The position numbers and the translations under genes were made by a program. From NCBI GenBank assembly GCA_001051155.2, contig JYIP02000007.1:1180342-1244341 (forward strand): DNA of 64,000 bases, read 5' to 3'. This DNA comes from Chrysoporthe austroafricana (taxonomy: Eukaryota > Ascomycota > Sordariomycetes > Diaporthales > Cryphonectriaceae). Under the pieces are notes generated by a model. The model was not told the DNA's origin, made no database searches, and saw only the letters and a list, made by a program, of their open reading frames with translations. Below, piece by piece: positions 47,400-57,119 of this stretch (its first letter is position 1; each line of letters begins with the position of its first letter).

Positions 47400-49040
47400 A
47401 TGGCTCCTCGACAATCTGAGTCTACAGGGAAGGAGGCAGGCAATGCCTCGGGTGATGCCTCAGAGATACCAGATGGCTACATTATGTTGCCTCACGGGAT
47501 GGGTCTGGTCAAAGTAGCCAAGGATGAAAAGACCCAAGTATCCACTGCAACCGAGACTGCTGTCGCTGGTATGCTGAATGCAGGAGGATCATCTGCTCGC
47601 CCACGTCGCTATCCTGTCCGCGGCACACGGTCTCAAGGGACGAAAATACAGATCCAAGGTCAGCTCAGCTTAAAGGTCTCAAAGCCACAATCGAAGACCG
47701 GTGTTGCGGAGCATCAGAAAGATTCCAAGGGCCAGAAACCGCCCACAATCAACAATGAGCCTTCCGCTCCTCCACCTTCGACTACAACTACGCTTGTTGA
47801 GGAGCCCTCCAGGAAGCGACAGCGCACGAGAAATCCGAGCAAGTCGGTGACGACGGAGGAGTACAGTGACGATGACAAGGCAGAGGATGGCGAGAGAAAG
47901 ATCTCTGGTAGAAAGCGGATTCCGGTCAAAGACCAGTCCCCTTACCAGAAGAAATCAAAGGTGCCATGGGGAGAGAGTCCTTGGCCAGAGCGGACCGTTC
48001 CGTCAGCCGAGGATTGCGAGCGTGTCTACGACATCCTGAAGAAACATCACGCCGGTGGCAAGTTGAGGTTCGAGCGACCTGCCAAGATCCCGCCACCCTC
48101 TCTTGAAATTGCTGGCTGTGGCGAGACGCAGCTGCTCGTGGATGGTCTCTGTCGGACCGTGCTGAGCGGTGCTACCACCATGAAGAACGCAGATAAGGCT
48201 ATCCGAAATGTCGTCGAATCTTACGGAACCGTTACCAAGTCAATCATGATCGACGGCGAAGAAGTCACTCCTGTCAAGAATTGCATCGACTGGAATAATG
48301 TTCGCTTATCGGGAGTAGAAGAACTCAAGGCCGTCATCCACTCTGGTGGTCTCCAGGAAATCGGGAGCAAGGCCGTTATCAGTATCCTGCAGACGACCTA
48401 TAACATCAACTCGGAGCGCGCCGATGCGTTCAAGCAGGAAAAGGCTACCGGAATGCCTGCTGGCGTTCCTGGTGCGGACGCACTGACACAGAGCCAGAAG
48501 GAAATGGAGATTTGGATGTTCGAGAATAACATCATCTCACTTGAGCACCTTCGTGTCTTGCCTATGGAGATGGCCATGAACGAATTGGTCGGGTTCAGAG
48601 GTGTCGGCGTGAAAACTGCGGCTTGCGTGATCCTGTTCTGCCTCCAAGAACCCTGCTTTGCCGTAGACACTCACTGCTTCAGGATGGCACAATGGCTTGG
48701 CTGGCTTCCAGAACACATCCGAGAAGATAGTGGCAGAGAGAAGGCTTTCGCGCACCTAGACTTGCGCATTCCCGACCACCTCAAATACGGACTTCATCAG
48801 CTGTTCATCGAGCACGGCCAGACTTGTCACCGGTGCAAGTCTATTACCAGGGAGGGCAACAAGGATTGGGAGGACTGGGTCTGCCCTTTGGAGTACCTGC
48901 TAAGCCGCAACAAATCCGCCAAAGGTGCTACCACGGGTCGTAAGCGGAAGGCAATGGAAATGAAGGAGGAAGCTGATGGAGGTGGTGAGGTTGACCATCA
49001 GAACCTGGCTGCCCCCGAAACCGCCGAGACGATCCAGTGA
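47400..49040 (+). CDS. HhH-GPD superfamily DNA glycosylase (endonuclease III-like)
   Basis: A single-exon 546-residue nuclear protein. The C-terminal half is an HhH-GPD base-excision-repair glycosylase: helix-hairpin-helix LVGFRGVGVKTA (395-406) with the putative catalytic Lys405, and AVDTHCFRM with the conserved Asp423. The Lys plus Asp pair is the arrangement of bifunctional glycosylase/AP-lyases. The first 200 residues are a basic disordered extension with NLS-like clusters (SRKRQRTRNPSK, GRKRIPVK). An insertion of about 30 residues (AFKQEKATGMPAGVPGADAL) interrupts the domain. The region where endonuclease III holds its 4Fe-4S cluster has only C476, C479 and C495 (TCHRCK...WVCPLEY), not the C-x6-C-x2-C-x5-C pattern, so cluster binding is doubtful. 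It probably repairs oxidised or damaged bases; substrate unknown. Confidence 0.9.
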   Translation: MAPRQSESTGKEAGNASGDASEIPDGYIMLPHGMGLVKVAKDEKTQVSTATETAVAGMLNAGGSSARPRRYPVRGTRSQGTKIQIQGQLSLKVSKPQSKTGVAEHQKDSKGQKPPTINNEPSAPPPSTTTTLVEEPSRKRQRTRNPSKSVTTEEYSDDDKAEDGERKISGRKRIPVKDQSPYQKKSKVPWGESPWPERTVPSAEDCERVYDILKKHHAGGKLRFERPAKIPPPSLEIAGCGETQLLVDGLCRTVLSGATTMKNADKAIRNVVESYGTVTKSIMIDGEEVTPVKNCIDWNNVRLSGVEELKAVIHSGGLQEIGSKAVISILQTTYNINSERADAFKQEKATGMPAGVPGADALTQSQKEMEIWMFENNIISLEHLRVLPMEMAMNELVGFRGVGVKTAACVILFCLQEPCFAVDTHCFRMAQWLGWLPEHIREDSGREKAFAHLDLRIPDHLKYGLHQLFIEHGQTCHRCKSITREGNKDWEDWVCPLEYLLSRNKSAKGATTGRKRKAMEMKEEADGGGEVDHQNLAAPETAETIQ

Positions 49041-50316
49041 CCTCCCTTTTTTTCTTTTTCTTTTTTTTTGGGGGGGGGGGTTGGAACTTTTCGGCATCTA
49101 GCAAAGACAGTCATCTAGGTAGAAGGCCAACATCGTCGGTTCCAGAGCAGGTATCATCACAGATAGAGCATATTTGGGGCTTTCACGGATAGACAATCCA
49201 ACCATCTTTTGGAGAAATAATGATGTTTGTGCAGGAGATAACGATGGATGTTCCATTTATGACAGGGCATAATGCAATGGGATTGACTGTTGGACGGAGT
49301 GGGTGTGCATGAGACACGGGTCAGGTGTCTTTTGGGGGCTCACCTCCCGTCGCCAGCTCGACCTTGAGCGATAATGCCAGTGGTGTGGAGGATCCGATCA
49401 AAGAATCCTCAAGAGACCCGCGAAATACATAGCTGGCTGCTGAGATGATATTAAAGAAGAAGAGGGTTCTACACAAGGACTGCAACCGGTCGGACACCAA
49501 GAACCTAACAGCTCAGGAGTCAGAGGAGGCCGTGCTCCAGCTACGAGCCACAGAGCGCCAAAGTTAATGAAGTATAAATATGCTATTGGTATTCATTGAA
49601 AAGCAGCAGCGGTAGGCAAGGTATCTAGGTTGATGGTCTGGCAAGTAGGTGCTTTTTTTTTTACCCATCTCCATCCGTCCATTCTCATTCCTCCTAGCCC
49701 CCACCGAATACTACTACTGCTGCCCCACACAGGTCCTCTCACTTCAGGCGTGTATGTATATAAATGCTAGCCGTCTCCCATCTCTTCTTCTCAGCCGTGC
49801 AATTCAATTCGATTCGAGTCCTCCCCCTTTCAGCATGCAAAACGCAGTGTGCTTTCTTTCAATCATGTAACATCCTCCTACTCCCTCCTCCCCGCCTGCA
49901 ATTGTGGAATCCCAAGAAAGTCCTACCTGTCTTTCGCCTTTCTTGATCCTCTGCGCCGATGAACGCCCAGCCGGGGAAGGCAGAAACAGGACAAAAGTTC
50001 CCAAAAGTATCACCAAGAACAAAAAAAGAAAAGAAGTACAGCAGCAATAACAACGGTGAGAAGTCCAAGAAGCACACGCGAGCAGGGAGCGACAGGTCTC
50101 AAGCTGGCCATCCCTTTGAGCGCGTTTCTGGGAAGAAAACTCATAGATCACTTCATGCGAGGAAGGAATCGTAAAGGCATGGGGGATCGAAATATCGACA
50201 AGTTGCGAAAGGGAGCGGAAGGTCCGCCCGTTCGAGTGCGTATGGTACAATGCGGCGTAGGGAGACTGGATTGGAACGAAGTGAATGATGTGTGGTATAT
50301 GTATGTGTGACGAGTT
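49041..50316. other. Intergenic between convergent genes
   Basis: About 1.3 kb holding the 3' ends of the glycosylase and flippase transcripts. A T-run/G-run tract lies just after the glycosylase stop, and a T11 run lies near 49652. No gene is supported. Confidence 0.6.
49061..49080. repeat. T-run/G-run composite tract, copy 3
   Basis: T9 directly followed by G11, preceded by CTTTTTTTCTTTTTC. It begins 21 nt after the stop codon of the HhH-GPD gene, so it should be transcribed in the 3' UTR (U-run then G-run). Confidence 0.9.
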
Positions 50317-53300
50317 CTATGGTTGATTATTGTGTTTGCTCTTCGCCGATATTATGGATAGTCCTCGCATCCTTGTCCTGTTCATCAGGTTGCCGGTAAC
50401 GCGGTGTGTCGAGTGTGATGACTCAACGCGGCTGAGTCTCGCGGCTGAGGTGAAGTCGCGGCTTGCTTCGAAGCTCGGGCGGACGCGATCCATTGAGGCT
50501 CGTATCCTGTCGTACGAAGGCCTAGCGCGGTCTATCGATTGGCGCACTGGGTACGTTTCCGACATGTCCGTGGAGATTGGGCGAGCTGCTACGTCGTTCT
50601 CGTGCCCTGTGTAGTTCGTGCCATCGCTGCCATTTTGTGCCCTAGTGTTGTGCGTCGCAACAGAGGGCGGGTAAATCGGCCGCAAATCCTCGTCGACACT
50701 AGCATATTTGGTGTGCTTGGATTTCTTCGACGATTGGCTGGACCCGGTGGACGAAGACTCGAGTGTGTTGATAGTCTTGTCTGGTTTGAGAATCCGATCG
50801 AACTGGCCTAATGTGACCTGCTCGCGCACAATGTCGACATCGTAAGGGAAATAGACCTTTTGCAGAGCCTTGATAGCGAACCTGGGGAAGATGCAGACAA
50901 CCGGAGTGATGAAGTAGCACGCCCAGAAGGTTGCCTCGGCATAGACTTGCGGCGCAGCATCGTAGAAAGTCGCCGAATACGTCGTTGACGTATAGACGCC
51001 GGTCCAGAAGAAGATGAAGAGATCGCTGATAATGACGACTAGCAGCATCACCCAGTCCCACCGGTACGTATTGATCAGGATGTAGAGGTTGATAGTAATC
51101 ACAGCAGGGTGGGCAATGTAACAACCAAGACGGTAGCGTTCGGACACGTCCAGGCCGCTGAAGCTGACGAAGGGGCTGTTTACGACGGTCAGATATGGAA
51201 TGAAGAAGACCATGACCGATTGGTAGATGCCGTCCAGCATGTAGAGCCTAGCTTGACGTTAGCAGATAATCACACACGTAAGGATTGGTGGAGCTTACCA
51301 GAATTTTCGCTGAGTCCACTCCAAACGCTCGATACCTCGACGGTAAAGTTGTGGAACAGCAAGCGAGACAGCATCAGACACGTCTTGATCCAAAACACCC
51401 ATCAGGATGACGGGGATTGAGGTGAAGAAGAGGTTGAACATAATAATGTAGGAGTATTCGAAAATGTAGGTGATGTCGAAATTGCAGAACACTTGGTACC
51501 AGAAGATGGAAAACGTCCAGATCATGTTCTTGTAGAAGAAGTTGCTGATGGTCTCGGCCAGGCGTCTGTACGACCATCGTCCGTGGACCAGGACGAGTCT
51601 TTGCAGGAACCGGAATTGGCCGATAGCATAGTCCGAGGACATAACAGCCTGTCGGCCTTCCTCACCGGCAATACCGACACCAACATCGGCCTCCTGGATC
51701 ATGGCTACGTCGTTGGCGCCATCACCGATTGACAGGGTCATGACGTCCAGTCCATTCTTCACCATGGAGACGACCGCGGCCTTCTGCGCCGGGCTCACGC
51801 GGCAACAGAGCACAGACTTGCAGTTCTTGCACAGGAGCAGGAACTTCTGCTTGATCCTCTCGTCCAACACCCATCGGAGTGTGAATCCGTCAATAACCAG
51901 GGCGTGCGTGGGAGGAGGGGCCTTGTGCTCGTGTCGCGCATGTCTCAGGTCCTCGTCACTACCGGTAATGCCGAAGACAGTCAGGTGCTCGTCGAGCGAG
52001 GCCTCGATCTCTTGCACATATTGATCCGGAGAAGTCTGCCCAGACTCATCCTCCACAGCCTGCAGCCGGATCATTTCCATGTCGTTGCTTAGGAGGTTGC
52101 AAGAAAACCCGATGTTGATGGCTGTCTCGACCTTGTCACCTGTTAGAACCCAGAGCTTGATACCACCCTCAGCCAACAAGGCAATAGTATCGGGCACTCC
52201 GTCTTGGAGTCGGTCCTCAATAGCAGTACCGCCTAGCAAAGTCAGCTCCTGCTCGATGAGGTCCGCAACCAGTTCCAATTTCTCTTCTCGGTCCTCAAGG
52301 GCGGTCGCAGCGGCTTGATGTTCCTTCTGCCACGCGATGTACTCCTGCTCGGTCAAGTAGCGCTTGGCAATACAGAGAGTCCGCAATCCCTCTCGGGCAA
52401 AAAGCTCGAGATGCTCCGCAGTCTCTCGGCGCAACTCTTGCTGCTCTCCTCTCTTGAGTCGGGCGTAGATGACACTATCGGCGCCCTTGCAGTACAACAC
52501 GATCCTGCCGTCTGGCAGGCGCACGATTGCGCTCATCCTCTTCCTGCTGGAGTTGAACTCGATGGTGTTGAGAATCGGGTAATGTCGGTCTTCGCCCATA
52601 ACGTTTACGTTGATTCCATCACCCGTGTGCCCGAGCACAGTAAAGCCCATGTCGCGCGCGGTGGCCACCAGGGCAGCCTCGTCAGGAGACTGGGCCTTGA
52701 ACAGCATCCTCGGCGGGTCTCCAGGCTGTTTCTCTGCGATGACCGTGTGGCACAATGCCAACGCCAACATGAACTCCTCGTTTGCCTGTTTTTGTTCCTG
52801 TCCATGCGTTCCGGACAGGTCATCCACGAAGTCGGGTGCGATGAAGGTCACCTCATCATCATGCAGGAAGGGGTTGTCGTGCAGTTTCCGGAGGCCGTTC
52901 AATGCTTTCACCTTCGCAACTTCAATCTCGGCTCGAATTCTGGCCCCTTCTTTCTCGACATTGACGCCAGCACGCTTTTGCATACCTGCCTGAGCTTCAG
53001 TGTATGCCTCACCGTACGGCTGGCCGTTGATCGTTGCCTTCTTGAACTCCATCACGTTTTGAGTCAGGGTCCCGGTCTTGTCAGAGAAAATGTATTCCAC
53101 CTGACCCAGATCGTCTGATATGTTCCAGGTCTTCGGAACACAAGGCTGGTCAATCGGTTCGTAGTACATCTCGACGTCGCTGTAAATGAACACAGCCTGA
53201 AGTGTTCGCACAATTTCCAAGGAGATATACAGTGAGATGGGAATCAAGTTCTGGAACACGATCAATGCTGCCCAAAAGGTGATGAATCCGGTCATCGAAG

Positions 53301-55028
53301 GCGTTGAGCCGATCGATCCGAAATCGAAGTAGTACAAAGACGCGTCCGTCTTTGCCCAGGCAACACCGTTGTCGATCGCTGCCACGAAGCACATGAAGAA
53401 GAGGAAGACGAAGTTGCAGATGACGTTAAAGTTGAGTCCTCTGGCAATCCTGGCCCGCTTGCTAGGCGTGGCTCCAGCATTCATCATGATCTTGGTGTCA
53501 TGACCGGTGAAGAGAACGACGCCCAAGACCCACTCCGTGTTTCGCACATTGCAGCCACGGAGCAAGACGTTGTCGATAGTGACAGCCTCCGACATCGCGC
53601 GGGGTGAGCCGTTGACATTTTGCTCCCACTTGATGGCGCCATTGTACTTGTAGAGGTTGGCCTGTGGCGCCTCGCTGTCGATCATGAACTGCGCTCTCTC
53701 GCAGTCCCTGGCGTGCTTCATAGACCGGCCGCAGCGCAGGGCCTGGCGCACCTTCAGATTCGTCTCACCGTCCAAATTCTTCGTCTCCACGTAACATGCG
53801 CCGTCGGGGTCCGAGGTCGACAAGATAATGATGTCTGCGGGAAGCTCGTCGTCACCATAGATACGCACGAAATCGCCGACCTGTAGGCTTTTCCAAGCAT
53901 CCTTGTGGAACCGGGCCTTGCCGGGCGCATCCAGGTCGTGGTTGATCAGATCTCCCTGAATGTTCTCAAATCTGGCCTCAGCTTCTGGATCCCGGAAGTC
54001 GTAACTTGTCTGGGGTGGCGGCGCGTCCATCTGCTGGTGCGATTGTTGGGTCGGCAGAGGAGACGTGACTGGGGTCATCTGGATGTCTTCGGCAGCGGAG
54101 ACGAAGGACTGCCGAGTAGAGACGCGGCGTGTGGCCCTGGTCTCAATGGACATGCGAGGGTCGTCGTCGTAAATGCCACTCCTCCGCTTGCGGGCGGCTG
54201 GGTCCTCCTTCTTCCACAGCCGCTGGATGGCACGCCATATCGATCCGAAGAACCTCGAGGTCGCCTTCTTGATCTTCCTCCACGTTGAGACGTTGTCCTC
54301 GAGGACATTCGGGTTGTTCCAGCCCTGCAGACGGTGGACGGCAGCATTGTTGAGCTCGATGTCGAGGACGGTCCGGCGGTAGTCCTCTATCGCGTCTTTT
54401 ATTGCTGTGATACAAACGATACATATCAAAGGCACGGCGCTAAGGCCGGGGTTGGTGCCGCCAAAGATGGGGAAAAACTGGCAAGATGTGAGCGGCGGAC
54501 GCCCGTCATCGGTGCGGGGAGCGACGCAGTCGGGAAACTTACAACAATGATGACGAGGAAGAGGAAGAAGACGTTGGCGACGTTTTGGAACTGGAACCAG
54601 AGGTTCTTGGGTATGAAGGATAACGGGGTATATTTGGCTGTCCTGATCTTATTCCGCGTGAACTGCTGAAGCGGGTTGCCGTCGTCGTCGAGGAGTTCCT
54701 GCGGTAGGGGCAGGTTGAAGTACAGCTGCCGCGGCGGCGCGTGGCCGGAGTCCTCCTCGTTCGCCTCGTCGGCCTGGTCATCGTCCGGGTTCATCTGTGA
54801 GGACTGTAATGTCTCCGAGCCTCCGGACTGCCTCTTCTTCTCGGAGGTGACGGATTTCCTGTGGCGGCCGATCAACGACAGGCGCTTGAGCTGGCTGCTC
54901 TTGACGGTCAGCTTCCGGGTGGCCCATCTCGCACGGTCTGTCTTGTCCAGCCTCCTCTTGTCGGGGCTGCTGGCGCCACTGGTCGCGCCGTCGCCCGTGT
55001 CGTTGGTGTCTGGAGTGGAGGGCGTCAT
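50317..55028 (-). CDS. DNF1: P4-type ATPase, DNF1/DNF2-like phospholipid flippase
   Basis: A three-exon gene, complement 55028-54543, 54477-51299 and 51247-50317, encoding 1531 residues, normal for fungal Dnf1/Dnf2. It moves phospholipids from the outer to the inner leaflet of plasma-membrane and endosomal membranes, usually with a Cdc50-type beta subunit. Visible motifs are the N-terminal FTRNKIRTAKYTPLSFIPKN, the A-domain DGETN (398-402), the P4-specific PISLY at about 575, the phosphorylation motif DKTGTLT (628-634; Asp628), KGADSVIYARLKRGE, LTGDKVETAINIGFSC, and the hinge GDGANDVAMIQEADVGVGIAGEEG. Ten membrane helices are expected. The introns are 65 and 51 nt; the second has a GCTAAC branch. 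The N-terminal 90 and C-terminal 140 residues are disordered and Ser/Arg-rich (repeated RxSxDRxR motifs), likely phosphorylation targets. DNF1 versus DNF2 cannot be decided by eye. Confidence 0.95.
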
Positions 55029-55576
55029 CGCGAGGCAGATGCGGGCCGGGCCCGGTCAGGCCTGAGCGCTCGCCAGGTCGGGCCTCGTCCTCGTCGGGGC
55101 CGGCGTGCTCTCCAGCTGGCTACCCTGTGGATGAAGCGAGCGCGCGTCGTATTCCAGCTTAGATGCTCCTCGAGGCGGGCTACGAGCGCAGAGGGTGACC
55201 AATTCGAGGGAGCGCGGAGGGTGAGTGCCTTGGCAGGGGCGATCAGGGCTGCGTCGGGAAACTCGGATGGTTCGGCCAGGCTGGAAGTGGGTGTGGCTGC
55301 ACCTGCGCCTGGAGTCGGTCTCGGGAGCGAGAGGTGGGACGGACGACAGCGACAACGACAGCGAGGGAGGGGGAGGGGGAGAGGTGATCGCGTCGTGGCC
55401 GGGTCAAAGGGCGGGGGATCAAGGGAGCGACGGTGTCAGGGAAAAAAAAGGAATCCCGCTGCGTGTCTCGGTCGATTGCTAGAGAGAGGGAGAAAGAAAA
55501 AAAAGAAGGGACGGGAATAAACGACGGTACGGTACGCAGTAGGTGGTGTGCGGCTAGGCAGGACACCAAGTACAGC

Positions 55577-55605
55577 ACGGTACGGTACGGTATGGTACGG
55601 TACGG
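55577..55605. repeat. Tandem ACGGT pentamer repeat
   Basis: About six units of ACGGT with single variants (ATGGT, ACGGC). A shorter run of the same unit occurs at about 55525-55535. Confidence 0.8.
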
Positions 55606-55854
55606 CACAGGGCAGCGAGGAAGGGCTACTTAGAAGGATGGATCAGACCGGACGGAACGGGTGGATGTGTCCATGTCCAGGGCCAGGTCCAGATCCAGGC
55701 CGCGGGTCGCAAGGTCGTGTGTGGGCGTGGACGCGGACGGGTGGCAGTGGTAAGGGAAGAATTGGGGATTGCGCTGACCTGCAGGACCAAGAACATTGCA
55801 GCGGAGCACGGAGCCCATAATGGAGGTACCAGTGCAGCACCCCAGCAGAGACGG

Positions 55855-55855
55855 C

Positions 55856-55895
<40 letters not shown>

Positions 55896-55908
55896 CTCAT
55901 GCCCATGC
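55855..55908. repeat. CCATGC hexamer repeat, 9 copies
   Basis: Nine head-to-tail hexamers, eight perfect and one variant (TCATGC). The unit length is a multiple of three, so all frames stay open and spurious His/Ala or Met/Gly repeats appear in translation. Confidence 0.9.
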
Positions 55909-56115
55909 CCAGCAGTGGCAGGGCGAGGCACCTGGTACCGTGCCTAGCAAGTCAAGTACATCGCAGTACTGGGGAGTAGTGCTGACCAAGCCAAGCCAGG
56001 CTCGTGGCGCCCCTCGGCGTATCGTCGCCCGCCCTGCCGTGCTCGCTGCACAGGCCGAACATGCCGGAGATAATAATAATCAGGGGCGCAGGACAGGCAC
56101 GCAGGACAGGCACAC

Positions 56116-56200
56116 AGGGCAGGGCAGGGCAGGGCAGGGCAGGGCAGGGCAGGACAGGACAGGACAGGACAGGACAGGACAGGACAGGACAGGACAGGAC
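56116..56200. repeat. Two-block pentamer repeat (AGGGC)7 (AGGAC)10
   Basis: Seven perfect AGGGC units are followed without a break by ten perfect AGGAC units. The abrupt single change of unit suggests independent expansion of two variants. The G-rich strand is the plus strand. Confidence 0.9.
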
Positions 56201-56399
56201 AGGAACATGAACAGCACAGGAACGACACAGGAACAGGAACCTCTTCGTCCTCGTCCTCCCACCATCGTGCACCACCGGACACCAACTGCGCTCTGCGCAT
56301 CCCTATTCGCATCTGCATGCAACCTGGCAACCTTGGCTAATTGTATAGAGTGGAGGCGGGCCAAAAAAGCGGGAAAAGGGTCAAGGGAGCGAGGGAGGG

Positions 56400-56414
56400 T
56401 TTTTTTTGGGGGGG
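56400..56414. repeat. T-run/G-run composite tract, copy 4
   Basis: T8 directly followed by G7, then TCC and a further T6. Confidence 0.85.
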
Positions 56415-57082
56415 TCCTTTTTTCCCGCGCTCGCACTCGTACCCGCCGCAGCAACGGTGAACAGCGAGCAGCCTGCTGAGTATGGTAGGTACATGACCAT
56501 CACCACCAGGCCCAGCACTGTCCAGCCCGCACTACCCAGTAGTACGGTGGTAGTGTCGTCGTAGGATTCCCTGTCGCGCCAGGCCCAGTCCCGACTGAGA
56601 GCTCCAGCTAATAACGGCAGTCGCCTAAAGGCTGACGACCCTGCTGGCGGCTCACCGCGGTACGTACCTGTCCATGCAGGGGCGCAGTATTACCATGTGC
56701 CATACATAGTAGGCGCGCAGCACTATGGCGCGAATTACTGTGCTCAGCAGAGGCAGAGGAGGGGGAGGAGGAACATCAGGCCTTGCTAAGCGCAGCCTTC
56801 TGCCATCGTCGCGGGATGAATAAGAACACCTTGGCGCCTTGTGCTGCTGATCTGGGCGATCGGGCTGGGACACCGATGGAGGAGGATCGATCCCACCTCC
56901 TGGCGGCCGGACCAGTCTCACTCCGGCGCTCTGGGATCGTCCAGATCCGGATTGGAGATCATGGGGATCCGTGTGTGAAGGAGGGACTCGCGATATCTCT
57001 CCCTCGGGCCTGCACCTTAAATCGGCTGGCCTGCAGCACGATACGTACCCGGAGTATCTCGTCTCTCTCTCTCTCTAACCTC

Positions 57083-57119
57083 CCGCCCGCCCGCCCCCTC
57101 AAGGGGGGCGGGCGGGCGG
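57083..57119. repeat. Perfect 16-bp G/C inverted repeat (hairpin), G-quadruplex capable
   Basis: Arms 57083-57098 and 57104-57119 are perfectly complementary and consist only of G and C; the loop is TCAAG. The right arm plus the following GGTGGGG has several G runs separated by one or two bases and could also form a G-quadruplex. No T-run follows to suggest a terminator. Confidence 0.9.

Noticed and set aside
55577..56200. Short regularly repeated units that might suggest a CRISPR array
   Set aside because: The units are contiguous 5-6 bp tandem repeats without spacers, in a eukaryotic genome.
55796..56479. 227-codon plus-strand frame and several minus-strand frames with Cys-Pro or Gly-Met repeats
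   Set aside because: They are produced by the hexamer and pentamer tandem repeats, which leave frames open without selection.
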